In this document: positions 1 through 13,100 of the stretch, one piece after another | How positions within the stretch are numbered: the stretch's first letter is position 1 | Layout: every line of letters begins with the position of its first letter | DNA from: Membranipora membranacea | Lineage: Eukaryota; Bryozoa; Gymnolaemata; Cheilostomatida; Membraniporidae | Assembly: GCA_914767715.1 (NCBI GenBank) | Contig: OU612065.1 | Span: forward strand, 17,422,001-17,486,000 | Direction of reading: 5' to 3' | DNA: 64,000 nucleotides | Notes under the pieces: generated by a model | Seen by the model: only the letters and a program-made list of their open reading frames with translations | Database searches by the model: none | Told to the model about the DNA's origin: nothing | Translations under genes and position numbers: made by a program

Positions 1-14
1 TCTAGGAATACTCG
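1..14 (+). CDS. Possible end of an upstream Axin exon
   Basis: The first 14 bases are followed at once by a good donor site (gtaaga at 15-20). Read in the frame needed by the next exon (991), the bases encode R-N-T plus the first two bases of an arginine codon, and the next exon begins with the single base that completes it. This phase match is the only support. The remaining Axin exons (RGS and beta-catenin-binding regions) would lie outside the window to the left. Confidence 0.3.
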
Positions 15-990
15 GTAAGAAATCAACAACAGGTTCTCTTTTGAATTCTGTCAAACTTATACCTAAAAAATTCATGTCATCTTTACATTTATTATGTGAA
101 TCAGCAAACCAGCAAAAATAAAAAAATGCGTAGTTTAAAGGGAAATGACAAGGCAGTTTAACTCAATTTCAATAGAAAAAGACCATCAGGTATTCAAAAT
201 TGCCAACCGGAACAATGGCTTGTGGCATAAGCCTGTGGGGTATTTGCATATTCATTGTTTGTTTCCCTAAAGTAACTCGCCTCTTGCCAAGTTGTAGTAT
301 TTTAATCCCCTTGAATTAATTTCAACATAACGTTACAAAGATATATCCATCACTAAGACCCCAGCCAGAATGATAATGAGATTACAGAAAACAATACCTT
401 TTCTGATTTGCCTTTTAATACTCAGACCAACCACATCTTGTACTGAAGGTGTTCAGAACAGGATGTCCAGTCTCTTCAGAGTGGGTCGATTTGAGCAGAT
501 TACAGCAGTATTCTCACTATTTAATGACAATGATTCAAGATGCAGCGGGACCTGTAGAGGATTTTTGTGTTTATAAATGTGTGTGTGTAATCGCCTGTGA
601 TAAATCTTAGATAGCCACACAGCTGTTGAGAGCAGAGAAATATCACAGAATTATTCTCTCATCACTGCTGACTATTTAATTATCCTAAACCTCATAAGGA
701 AAACAAACTGATCAAATAATACCACAGCTCTTTCACAACTTTTGTTGAGAGCACATCGTCAAGAGATGCTCAGCTGGTTGGGGTGTTGGCATGGCAGCCA
801 ATCTTCTCTGACCTTTTATCTGTGAGATCGACACTCTGGCATGTCTCCTTTGATCTTTTCTGGGGTGAGACTCATCTTTTAGTTGTTACAACATCCTCGT
901 CCATGCCTTATGACCTGACGTTGAGGGGATGGTGTTCGATTATCACTAAATCTCATAATTTGATGTGTTTGATGTTGTTTTATGTTTTAG
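15..990 (+). other. Probable Axin intron, no gene seen
   Basis: AT-rich sequence between the possible exon end at 14 and the acceptor at 989-990. The open frames at 370-576 and 783-1136 show no recognisable domain; the second overlaps the real exon at 991-1068 in a different frame. Confidence 0.5.
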
Positions 991-3900
991 AAGTCATGGT
1001 AAGGGAATGTCATCATCCGGAGAAGGAAAGAGAACCTCTCAAGATGACAAGCACTCTACCAAATCAAAGTAAGTACATAGTACATGTCAGTACCTTAAAA
1101 AACGATGCATCCAGTGAACAGCAACAGGCACACTAATCAGTAGAATGGTATCAGTGTATCAGTATCAGTGTGTGGAGAAGAATGTCCACATAGTCCTGTA
1201 TCCACTATACCGATATAAATCGAGCATGTATGTGTGCACCAAGATAAACAACAGTAGGGGGTACTGTAGGGGGGTGGAAGGGCTAGCAAAGTCTCAGTGC
1301 ACTACAGCCACTCAATAAATATAATGACGCTAATAACAAAGTTTGAAAAAACCTCAAGTTTTGCCCAACCTAATCATTTCCTCCTTACACCTTTCACTAG
1401 CAAGCAACTGGTTAACCTTGGTGAGTAATCTTTCAGAGGTTCAAAAGAACTTAATTACAATATCCTCTTTGGTCACTCTTTATTGTTATTTATAAATATT
1501 TACATCAAAGAGAAAATGAGTGTTTGGATGTAAAAAAAATGTATCAGTCTTTGCAATTGTGATTCAACGCCACAAGCTTATACGGCACAAAACCACTCAC
1601 ATCAAAGCTAGAAAAAAATCACCCATAGTGATATAAACAATGGAACTGTCAAGTATTTCTGGCATGGTAATAAACATTTATCTTGAAATTGTAATTTTTC
1701 TTACATTCCCATTATCAGCTGAATAACACACCAGCCATGATAGCAAAGGGATGAGATCGGTATCGCTGATTATAATGCAATCTGAGGCCAACAGCAAGAA
1801 ATCTAAAATTAGTTGTTGTAAAATATTATGCTGACAGTATTATCATTAACACTATACCTGTGATCGATGATAAGCTGAATGTAGACTGTTTGATATTAAC
1901 ACACATTAGCGCAAATCAAAAGTCTAGTGTTACCAATTTAGTGTGATTTGTTTGATGAACAAATGTTGGCCAACGTCCACTTCGATATGAATCAAAGAAG
2001 GCCAGCGGATGTCAGCGTTGGTTTTAGGCTGCATCAAGGGGCTGTGGCGATGCGCAAAGCTTTTGATAATTGCGCTGCTTTATTGAATAAGATGGCTGGA
2101 TAAAAAGAAGCGTTGCCTTTGATGATTAATAATAAATAGGGCTGCAGAAACTAGCTCAAATGCTGTATTATGTTGAAATTAAAGGCTTTACAAGCATGTG
2201 ATAAACAGTGCGATGTAAATTACAGGGTTATGATACTTGCATTGTTTGCTTTTGGGAGACTACAAAGCACTTGTAATATTATTTACTGCTCACAGTGTCC
2301 TGTATTGTAATCAAGTTTTATGGCTTTTACAAGCTGTGCTCCCTGGATTGATTTGCTCAAAGTATTTGATCCTCTGTAATGATTTGGTGGAGTTTTACTT
2401 CTTCATCAGTTCTGGCTTCCCTGGCTAAGCCTGGGAGAGAAGACTCATCCTGGGAATATTTCGACCAGAACATTGACAATCTGTTACAGTCATGGGCTTG
2501 ATAATGTACTTGAACTCAATGTGAAGACCACATAATGCTACTTTTATCATCAATCATTGTCTTTAGGGCTTGTCTCTGATCAACTCACTTTGAGCAATAA
2601 AAATATTGTGCAATCCTATTAGTGCCACGCTAGACTAGCTACAAACATACAAAACCATTTATCTTTACACCAACATCAAAGAGTTGGTTGGTTTGATAGC
2701 AATCATCGCTATTCAGACAGATAAAATACCCTGAAAAAACCCTCCGCAAATACACTGAATTGACTCATCGCCTCATCAACTCATAAAGCACACCTAGCAT
2801 CTAAGCACCCCATCATATATTAGATCCTAGCACATCAAAGTAAAGACACCAAGTGTAACCAGCTTTAATAGGTGTGGAAATATCCTCAGCAATGTGACCT
2901 AAAATTATACACAAAGCACTCAGGTGAAGCATGCACCATCATATCAGACGTTGGGATTTCATTTAGTTTGACCTCAGGTTGCTGTTCATTGGAAAGTGAA
3001 ACTTTGAGTTACAAGCAGTTATCTGTAGTTGTTTGATGTTTTCTCCTTTGATCTACCAGCATGGTGGTGGCTCAAGGAAATACTAGAATTTGGCAAGCGG
3101 CTGCTAAATCCTTATCGCTTTCATGCGCAACATGCAGAATCTCATGTACGCGAGCTCCTTTGTGACTAATTGTTTATACACATCCACTTTTTTGCTGTAA
3201 TCTGATTCAGTTACTGTCGACAAAACCTTCTGTGATTTTGTTTTTTCACTCATTGAGAAAATTAACAGTTTGGCCATAGCTTTCCTGCCGGATGTACTCA
3301 CTTGATGGTAATCCTATCTTATATTCTAAATTAATTTTTTTGCAGATCTACCTCATCGGGAAAGAAGGACAGCAAATCTCTCTCTAGATCAGTCGGTGAT
3401 AATTCTGGCATGCAGACACTGACACAGCGTAAGGGAGTACCTGTCCCACCTGCTGCCTCAATGATGCCTCATCTCAGGGTAGCTTACTTCCTGCCTGACG
3501 AGCCTATCCCTTACAGTATGTCAGTCGCTGGCGCGGAGATTACTCTCAGCAAATTCAAGGAAATCGTCGCCAAGAAAGGAAACTACAGGTATGTGCTAGC
3601 CTCATGCATATTTGTCTTAGATCTCTTTTTTTTTCACAGCCAAGATATGTGGCTTCGCTGAAAAGCCACAAAATGTGTAAATTTATCCTACACACAATAT
3701 ATATATATATATATATATTTATAATATATCATTTGATGTGACTGTCTAGGGGTTTGGTTTTTTAGACCAGGGCATTTATTTTCTGTCATGCTTAGATAAC
3801 ACCAGTCCTCTTTGATGACCGATGACTGTTTTGATGGTGATAGATTGTAATTGAGGCGGTCTACCAATATCTGATGATTTTCAACTGATTAGAAATTCAG

Positions 3901-4346
3901 TTTTTTTAAATGTGAATTCAGCAAGCAAAGATCACACTGCTTGGATTTTAATTTATCAATTCGATGAGACAAGTAGTTAATTATTTAGTAATATATTGCC
4001 ATCATCCTGGCAGTGCTTTGCATAGTTTTGGTCTGAAATGTAATCAACAATACTACGGGCTTAAAAAACTGAGCAGTGTTATTTTTCTGATCACAACAAA
4101 CTCATACACATTGTTTTGTGATGTGATACTTTTAAAGCTTTGGCAAGGTCACATTCAAGATGTTATAAACCAGCCGAGTATCATCTCATGTTTTTATTTT
4201 CTTATTGCAGGTATTTCTTTAAAAAAGCAACTGACGATGAGTTTGGTAGAGATGTGCCATATGTGCTGGAGGAGATAACAAACGACTTACAGGTACTACC
4301 TAAGTGGGATACCAAGGTGGTGGCGTATGTCAAAAAGGCCGATTAA
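991..4346 (+). CDS. AXIN: Axin, C-terminal exons with DIX domain (partial gene)
   Basis: Axin is the scaffold of the beta-catenin destruction complex in Wnt signalling; its C-terminal DIX domain polymerises and binds Dishevelled. Three exons are visible: 991-1068, 3346-3588 and 4211-4346 (stop TAA), with matching phases and clean GT-AG junctions. They give the last 151 residues. A serine/lysine-rich linker (SSGKKDSKSLSRS) is followed by the DIX domain: V-A-Y-F-L-P-D-E-P-I-P-Y, then the F-K-E-I-V-A-K-K-G-N-Y-R-Y-F-F-K-K core, then V-L-E-E-I and the closing strand W-D-T-K-V-V-A-Y-V-K-K. The domain reaches the normal Axin C terminus (K-A-D, where vertebrates have K-V-D). Dishevelled also has a DIX domain but at its N terminus, so the C-terminal position supports Axin. 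Upstream exons are outside the window. Confidence 0.93.
3695..3718. repeat. (AT)n microsatellite in Axin intron
   Basis: About eleven AT dinucleotide units follow a short CA run, directly downstream of the first DIX exon. Ordinary intronic microsatellite. Confidence 0.9.
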
Positions 4347-4808
4347 ACTAAATAATGATTTGGGCGTTTTCGTATCTTGGGCTCATATGGCGCAATTTTC
4401 GTTCCCTCATACCTTTTAGTCGGTTCCTTAAACTTTATTGTTTGTTTATTGTTTGGGGGACTGACTAAATACTTGCATGATGTTGATCAAGAGGAGTAAC
4501 AGTCCTCTGACTTTCGCTTTGCTGTCTGTTGGCCGTTAGAAAGGTACAACCTTGATCTGCTCAGTTGCTATTTGAACGCAATTTTCCAATCATATTTTTT
4601 GTTTCACACTCGATTCTTGGGTATACCCGATTTTTTTTCCTACCATGACTGATTTTTCCCTGCGGAAGTTTCTGCATTTTTCTTTTTCTGTACAGGTATT
4701 CCATTTTTGTACATTATATTAGTGCTGATTGAGTTTTTTATTCTTGTAATCATTACAAGGGAGAGCCTTGATCGTAAGCGGTCGAGGTCGATTTTAGAAG
4801 CTTTTTAA

Positions 4809-4814
4809 AATAAA
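4809..4814 (+). terminator. Candidate poly(A) signal for Axin
   Basis: AATAAA lies about 460 bases after the Axin stop codon, in an AT-rich stretch. It is the first canonical signal downstream of the gene on this strand. Confidence 0.5.
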
Positions 4815-4968
4815 ATTTGTAAACTTTACAATCTGCGGAATGAATACCAATTATGAACATATATCGTTATGGCTTCACAATATCGGGAAGTTCCACCGAT
4901 ATATTCAAATCAATGGTGAGTTCGAAATACAGAGAGGAAGACCGAGAGATACAATATAAAGAGAGAAT

Positions 4969-5028
4969 GAACAAAATAAAGAAATGAACAGAATAAAGAA
5001 ATGAACAACATAAAGAAATAAACAAAAT
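4969..5028. repeat. 17-bp tandem repeat, about 3.5 copies
   Basis: Units at 4969-4985, 4986-5002 and 5003-5019 read GAACAAAATAAAGAAAT with one or two changes each, followed by a partial fourth copy. Purine-rich on the plus strand. Confidence 0.85.
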
Positions 5029-5484
5029 GTCTTTGGGAAGACAAGCAACAATCTGTTAACAAAACCAAGTCCTGGAGGAATAGCATTCATATTACTGAAA
5101 TAGATCAAAAGTTATCCGAGATACCAATGTTATCAGGGAGTTCACCATTGGTCCCAAACTCCCGATTTCATTGGCTATACTAGAGGGATCGTCCTCCCTT
5201 TGCATAGTCCTACAGGGTTAGCTTTAGACATGACGTGTATGGCTCAGTGCCCCACCATACATGCGACATACCTCTTGAAGGCATTTATATAATCTTCTAA
5301 AATTCAAGGCAACCTGTTTCCTTTTATCTCTAAGAACGGTTCTTAGAGACAGAGCATTTTATGCCGATGTTATTTGATCAGATGCTGGCTCTCCTCAGAC
5401 ACATCATAGTCTGAATAGTGTCATATGTCTGCGCCCAGTAAATTCATATCAACGATGGTGTACAGCTGAACTGCAACAGTGACA

Positions 5485-8400
5485 CTACACTGTACACTTG
5501 ATACTACACATGGTGGTCTGGCAACTTAAAAATTGTGAAGGGTTTTTCAGTTTTGGTTTCTCAACCACTTCTTGGCTGTCAAAGCGGACCTTCCCCCTTT
5601 CTTCGCCACTGTTAGAGTCTCCTTGAGCTCCACTGTTAGTGTTGCCTTGAGCTCCACTGTAAACTTGAGGTAATTGGGACATGCTGCCTCGACAAGGTTT
5701 GGGAGTATTGTAACGGTCATCATAACCCTCCAAATCAAAATGGCGTCTCTTACTTCGTAATCCGTTCAGGATGTAGTTGTCTGGGATTCCCGTGAACACA
5801 TTCCTCTATTTTAAATAAAGAAAGCAAAATGAGTTTCTCACCCCTGTATGCTATTTCCAATCTTGCTCATAGATTTAAAAAATTATTTGAAAATGGTGTC
5901 GTTGCGCAAGGCATAGATATTGCATTGTACAAACAAATACTGTGTTCTGGCAGGTAAGCCATCTAATGTGGACAGGCAACTCATCGATGATGCATTCTTT
6001 GAAAAATTTGTCCAGGAGACTGGAACATACATATATGACAGTGAGATGAATAATGTGACAATATCAAGTCTGAGGCCACAAGACACTTGCCCCCGTCCGA
6101 CCCACCCCACCCCCTGACAATATCTTGCTTTGTCAATAGAATGGAGCCCTATATCAGATTTTAACATTTAGAATTGTTGCCTGGTCTGGTCGGCCCTGGC
6201 TTCCTCTGCAGATGATCATAATATCATTCTCCTACCGTAGTGAACTTTATGCAATTGAAGTTGTGTAACAAAAGGAAGTTCAGCGATTATTTGTGGGTAT
6301 GTGATCGGTCTGTCCTGTGGACGCTTCCACCAACCTTCCACAAATGTTATCACATCAAAAAGTTATATCCTTGGTTACCGTTTTTATCAGCGTTGCTCAA
6401 TTCTATTTTAGTTTCATAATTGTTTTGATCTGTCTTTCCTTGTTTAAGATGAAATTTTGACAAGATACGGTTCAAATTGTATCACTGTTCCTCAAAAACA
6501 TCATTTACTTAGCCAGAAAAAGTAACCTTTTTCTCATATTTCTTGAAGCTGTCAAACTCACAAATTCTCACCAACATCCTTAATCCTGTTAGAATATGAC
6601 ATTCTGGCCTGAGCATTGATAATATTTGAACATATTAATAAAAAATCTATTCAAATATGAATTTATCAAATAAATATAAATCATTCAACACGCATAGCAT
6701 TTGGTTGCAATAAAATGGGCCGTAGATGTGGAATTTGTTCCCAGACGTCTAATCCACGTAATATGGTCAGCCTGATAAGCTTATCTATAACATCAATGAC
6801 TTGGAATTGGTCACAAACCATGTAATTTAAATATATTGAGGTGAAACCCACTTCACTTTGCATATTAAGTCAGTTACGCTTTCTTTTTAGAACCCATAAG
6901 AAAAAGTAACCTCAAAGGTAAAGGCCAAAAAATTATGGACATTGGACCAAAATTTATTCCACCTTTGGCCACCTTTCATTGAGAACTTGGATCAAACTCT
7001 GTGGCAATTAACAGAGAATGTCATAATAATTTGATCTCAGCTGATCTTGTCTCACCAAGCATGATTGATGATTGACATGTTTCAGGAGAGAAAGCCGACC
7101 AGGTTCAGTTTTTGGCATAGATTTATCTGCAGAATTATAAATGTTACCCTTTAGCCAGGCTAGCCCGCAGCAGGCAAAGCTTGTCAATGTAGACCGAACT
7201 TTCCTATAAAAGAAGCAATGCAACCCAGCACTACCAGCTTGGATCAGGTTTATTCTTGTTCACCTAATTTTTAACGAAACCTTTTACTCCTTGAAAAAAG
7301 AATGGGTTAAATATTGTAAATCATTACTCTTACTATCATTAATTTTATTATATCTATTATTTTGATTTACTCATCATTCAGAAGATTATTGAGTCTATGT
7401 TTATATATCTTTCCTATTGTCAGCTAGCACCAAAAGTAGGAAAAGTTTTTGTTTGTAGGTTTGATCAACTTGTTAGCTTCTTTCAAGTTACTGACCTCGG
7501 ATCTGGTCTCGCGCTCAGTCTTCAGTCTATCTGACGGCCAGTAAGAGTGTCTGTCCAATACTTCTATGTAAGCCTTCTGCTGTGGTTTGCTAAAAGTTCA
7601 AAATTATATTGGGTAAATAAGCTGTAGGTTAACAAGCTCAGGAATTCAGCCTTATGTTAAAACAAGGTTCTAAACAACTCAGGGTTTTGATCGAGTATTA
7701 AAGTGACCATTGTTCAAGGAGCCGATAACTCTTATATTAGCTTGTGTGATATTGATATAAACAGAGAGTTTGAGACTGATGTAAACAAGGATTTCAAGAG
7801 ATCCTTGATGTAAATGACCTTAGTTCACAAACCACATTGATGCTATATTTACTCTGGCAAGAAGTTAATTCAACCAAGTCCTAAGTGCTGATTGGCACAT
7901 GAGTTCTTGGAATGAGCTGAAATAATTGTAGTTCCCACATAAAAACACTGATAAATCATATCTGCAATGTGTATATAGCTTCCATCCATGTATAAAACAT
8001 TAAAATAACTCATATAAAAAAATCAAGTGTGAAATGATGATAATAAAAATCACCTTTTCCCACCCACTACTAATTGCTTGACATTAAGATAAAACAAGGG
8101 CTTTGGACTGACCATTAATTTGACCGAACTTTGTATGACCTAGTAGAAACTTGTAAGGCAGAGTAAAAAGATGTCACCATATAATTTATTACAGTGTGGG
8201 TTTAGGGCACCTTTCTCGCCGATTTCCCATCTACATTTATCAATCTTGCTGTGAGAGATTGTAAATATTGAACAGAACTGAAAGCGTTGGAATGAGTGAG
8301 TCTAACACTTTTCCTGCCTATAATCCAACCCATTTTTGTGCAACAGTATACCCACTTACTTACATTTTTTTCCTATTCTGCTCTTTGTGGGTGTTGATAA

Positions 8401-9092
8401 GAAAGCAATGATAATGTAAAGGTCATCTGCCTTGGAGTCGAACAAAGTTTAAATCACAACTAAAAAATTCATATTATGATCGAAATCATCTGCTCACAAT
8501 TAACATTACATATCAAAACTGAGCAACATAGTCTTATTTCCCCTTTCCTTTCCACTTACTGTTTAATGGGAACATTGGCTATTAGCTGACGCTTCATGTA
8601 GGCTGGATTCCCTTCAATCAGCAGTCGCTGACGAAGATTGAGTTTGGTTTTCACTTCTTCAACAGTCAGCGGATTGGCATAGAGTGTGGAGACTTTGGTT
8701 TCGACAGTTTTTCCACAACCCCTAAGTCTACCTTTCTTGTCATAGCATGACGATAAGTCGTGGCCTCGCATGGCTGCAGCTGTCTTCACCCTTGCTGCAC
8801 AACACGTCTGTCCCAAACTCTGGCTATGATAGCTTTGAGAAGGTTGATGTCGTGCTTTACTTGGTGTTCTTTGCGGCGCAGCAAATGATTTAGAGACATA
8901 CTTGTTAGGAATAAGTGCGCGGCGTCCATTTCCGTCAAAGACTTTAGTCATGTTCTTCCTTTTCAACTCCTCCTTGATTTCGTATTTCTCTATGCAGAAA
9001 TTGCAATAGGGATACCCTGTTGTAGGAACGGCATCAGGACCATAACTTGTTTTCCTCAGGTAGACTCCAACGCGATTAGAGTTTGGCACCAT
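5485..9092 (-). CDS. Unrecognised three-exon protein, 315 residues, tandem-repeat tail
   Basis: I do not recognise this protein. Exons on the minus strand: 9092-8560 (ATG in strong context, A at -3 and G at +4), 7589-7496, and 5805-5485 (stop TAG). All junctions are GT-AG and phases match (ends with two bases, then one; then phase 0), giving 315 residues. The N-terminal part has V-G-V-Y-L-R-K-T-S-Y-G-P-D and a C-N-F-C pair near residue 30, the only CxxC seen; the middle is basic and cysteine-containing. The short exon encodes K-A-Y-I-E-V-L-D-R-H-S-Y-W-P-S-D-R. The last exon has three 8-residue repeats (N-S-G-A-Q-G-x-x; the third diverges to N-S-G-E-E-R-G-K). No signal peptide or membrane segment is evident. 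A small cytoskeletal or ciliary protein is possible, but that is a guess. An alternative longer N terminus could come from a splice acceptor near 9146. Confidence 0.72.
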
Positions 9093-10111
9093 TTTTTTAA
9101 TATATACCTTTGCAGTTACATTAACAGGTAACCATTTACTGGGCAATGGTAATGAGAGCAGCTCTTAATGGTGAAAGTCGTTAGAATGCTAAATATCAGC
9201 TGTCACTCTACGAGAGACAATTATTCATTGTAGAGACTAACATAACTCAAGGACAATTAAACTTAACAGTTTAATTATCGATAAAAAAGATCGATGTTAA
9301 AATCTTAATTGTGGCAGTTGCTGCTCCCTGGCGCTAGCAAACCTGTTTTCACCCGGTGACAATTATACAATATGAACATATAAATTATTGAGGGCATTAA
9401 ATTGGTGTCACCATTTCACCTGTAATAGGTGTCATTGTCTGGCCATCATCAATCTGTCTGCCATTTCTCTGTTTGAGGACTAAGCCCGGAGCATGCGGTT
9501 TGAGCAAACATATTCTTCACAAGGAGAGGTAACTCCTAAATAACAAAGTACCACCCTGCCTGCCCTGGCTAACATGATTTGAGAATAATCATATTATTGA
9601 TATAAAGCAAAATCAGAGACTATAGATATCTATAGTATCTGGCAAAATTACTCCCATAATCTGTTTATCTTCTGACTGTATTTCAAGAATGCAAACTGTT
9701 AAATATATAAACTGAATCTAGTAATTTGCTATCTCTTTTACTCATTCTGCTCGATACAAAGTAGTGCTTCACTTCACAACTTAGGCAGGGAGTGAAAAGT
9801 CCCCTTGATAATTCGGGAGACAAAAAATTATTTATATCAATGAGTCCGAAGTTATATGATTCTGAATTCTTGTAGTTAATAAGAATAAGATTATGCTATC
9901 TTGCTATAAAACTAATTCTATCAAATTTTATCATAAAACTTCCCACAGCAGACAGTCGAGAAATAAAAGCATCAATGTTGAGGCAGTGCAATGTATCGTA
10001 GAAAGGAGTAATAAGTTCAAAATATAAAATATAAATCACCAAGTATGTAGTTCACAAAGTAAAACTTATATAAATGTAAAAATATATACGATGTTCAGCG
10101 ACTGTTACATT
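9093..10111. other. Intergenic region between two minus-strand genes
   Basis: It should contain the promoter and 5' UTR of the 315-residue protein gene and the 3' UTR of the PDZ gene. AT-rich; no exon, RNA gene or repeat was recognised. Confidence 0.5.
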
Positions 10112-13100
10112 CTAGAAATCACAGTAAGCCACGTTTTCAGTTTGTTGTACTGGCGGAGCTGCCTTGTCTTGGCTAGAGCCTCTACTCACTATTTTGATAT
10201 TGTTTCTCCTTGCTCTGCTGCCATCAGATGTAGCTGGAGATTCTAGAAATTCATGTACAATAATTAATTTTCTTGAAATGTACTCACCAACTACTTTCGG
10301 TTTCAGAATGCCTGAATACCTGACATATTTATCATAGTCACCTTCAACATGATAGCATGTCTTTATGGCATTATTATGAGAAAGCTTTAGGGAGAAAGAG
10401 GAGGGAGGGGAAGAAAACGGCCATAGTGGGGATCGCTTCTCATATGCAGTATCTATCTGCTGGAATCTGAGCTATTATTAACCAGCACTGTATGTGAAGG
10501 CAAAGCATTAAATTAAACAGCTACCCATGTTGAGAAATCCTTACCAATTACATATCACTGCCTAAAAGAAACACGAATGAAGATGCATTTACGTCATGCT
10601 CACATTAGAAACTTTCACTCAAGCAGCCTTTAGTCGATTGAAAGATCAATATAAGGTATCATTTCCTGATCCATGTGGTTAGTGGTAGACACCTGTGTAC
10701 ATAAGGTGTATTTGACACGAATACTGTATCCATAGACATATGCTAGTTTTAGAGGCTGTGAATGTTATCAATATTTCTATATCTCATATAAAATTGCTGA
10801 GATTGTTGCTCACAAAAAGTTGTATATGGGATAGGCTTGTTCCGATCATAGCTAAAATTGGACATGCAAGACACAATTCAAACATTCAGCATTAAGAGGT
10901 TATCAGATATGTTAGAGTAATCCAGTTAGGATGTGAGAATCATGCTAACCTTGAGCGGTTGGGGAGTACAACTTATCAGCAAAGTCCTCACCAGAGCTTG
11001 CTGTACCTGTGCTGCTTACTGATTTCATCAGTTTACGAAATGACTTAGAGGGGAGATTACTGCCACTGTACAGTGGTGCATACACATTCGCATTCTCATC
11101 TATATAATAATTGAGTTGAACACATAACATGCTAGAGAAGCTTTCATTCACATGTGTCGCACGGGTTAATGGAATGGCAAACAATCTAAGTGATTTGAGT
11201 TTGTTTTCAAGCGCAAAGATGAGAACCAAATGTAATAATTGGTAAAAAAAAGTTTACTAGCGTTCACACCATCTCAAACACATGCAAGTTTATTTTAGCA
11301 AAGGTAGTGAAACATGTAATGACAGAAAGACGTCATGATTCACAAAAACAAGGGATGTGGGTACAACTAACCTTCTCTGATTTTATCTGGGTGGTTTGTT
11401 GAATCAAAGCTTTGCTGTATAACTCGCCTGCCAGCAGGTGAATGCATTACTCCATCATGACTTCCAGAATCTATACAATTTTAACATAAAAATCAAACAA
11501 ATATTTTGTACTGGCAGCATGATGTGTGCGATAAAACTTCATCCTTAACTCTCTGCTGGTAGGGAGTTTGGGGCATAACTCCCTGCTGCTGGCATGCTTT
11601 GAAAAAATTCCAATTGTTTTAGGAGTTATTCTCTCATTTTTTTGTGAGAGCACAACTCTAGTCAAATATACAAAATATATATATTAATACGTTCACATAA
11701 TGGACATATTATTATTCTTGATAAATGTGTTCGTAGCGTGTTAGTCATACAGTGACTGTAGCTTATCAATAAAATTACTTCTATAGATTAATCTGAGGTT
11801 ATGATTTATGAAATATCTCCTCAGCGAACAGTGGAGCGACTGCAGGGAACCCTTCCAACAACTCCTAAAAGTCAAGGATATTGGGTACCAAAACCAGTGT
11901 TAACGGCGAACAAAGTTTTTCTAAATAAGTGATATCTAAAGTTTGTCCCAATTTGGGAGCTAATACGAATTACAATAATAAATTCAAGTCCTATGGTGCT
12001 GATACAATTTTTCTTCTACCATTTAGAGTGGATAAAACCTCCAAACCTAAATCAAACAAATTATCAGGTTTTTTTGAAGGATATCTAGACTTACAGTTAG
12101 AAGCTGTCTCACTGTTATCCTCACTGTCAGTCCCAGTAAGCCACTGAAGCACCTTGAAGGACAGTCCCTGTTTGCTACCAGAGGCACTCTGTATTCTGCC
12201 TGTGGTCTGTCCTTGCATTCTCGCGTTCTGCTCCTCAGCAAGTGCCTGCATCACAGCTGAGTTCTGCAGATCTGGCCCTGGCCTATCATTCCACCTTCAA
12301 ATGTTAGTAAATTATGAGCATCCTTTCATACAAGGAAATTTTGTTTAAAAAAACACTCGAAATATAAGTAGGATCACTCACAACACAAAAATTCAGTGAA
12401 ACTCAGAATAGAGACTAAATTCTATCGGTTAAAATCACAATTCCTAAATCCATCCTTGTACTTCTGATGTCATTGGTCCAGGGTTCAATTACGGAAAAAA
12501 AAACAATGCTTATTGGGGAGAGAAAGTTTTGCTACCGAAATCTTGATGTGTCTGCGTAAATTCCTGGCTCTGGGTTTTCACATGGGGTATTTTGTTCCCT
12601 TGAAGTATAAATATATTTTATTAGAATCTAGACTGTTGTCAGGTACTGTTTGCTCCAAAAGAGAGCAACACGCATGATTATGGTATTGATGAACCTCCAA
12701 TAATTGTCCAGATATGAAAACCTAGTCATGGTACGGCAACTTTTATTCTCAGCTATATGTGGATTGCACCTTAAAGTTATTCGTCAAGAGCGGTTAATGA
12801 ATTCAGCTTGGGCAAACATCAGTACACACAGTCAGGAGTAAGCTTATGTATGATCCATATAGTGATGAACGAATATTTTTAGGTTCACATCAGTTCATAA
12901 GCTTACTCCCAAGACTTTTAAAAGCCAATCTACTAGTATGATCCTACTATCAGGGATAAGGACAAAGCATTAGAAATGAAAGATAGCAACCAAATTTGGT
13001 CAAAAGGCGATAGCAGGTAAGTCTACATTATAACTCTAGTTATACCTGCTAGAGGGTTGTTGTAATTGGTTGCCTCTATAAAATATAATGACATATACAG

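Larger units (their letters stand above)
4347..5484. other. Intergenic region and 3' UTRs between Axin (+) and an unknown gene (-)
   Basis: Convergent intergenic space. It holds the probable Axin 3' UTR and a short tandem repeat at 4969-5028. No coding exon was recognised. Confidence 0.6.

Noticed and set aside
9093-9146. Extension of the 315-residue protein upstream of its ATG
   Set aside because: The frame is open but has no ATG; it would need an upstream exon spliced near 9128, which I could not identify.
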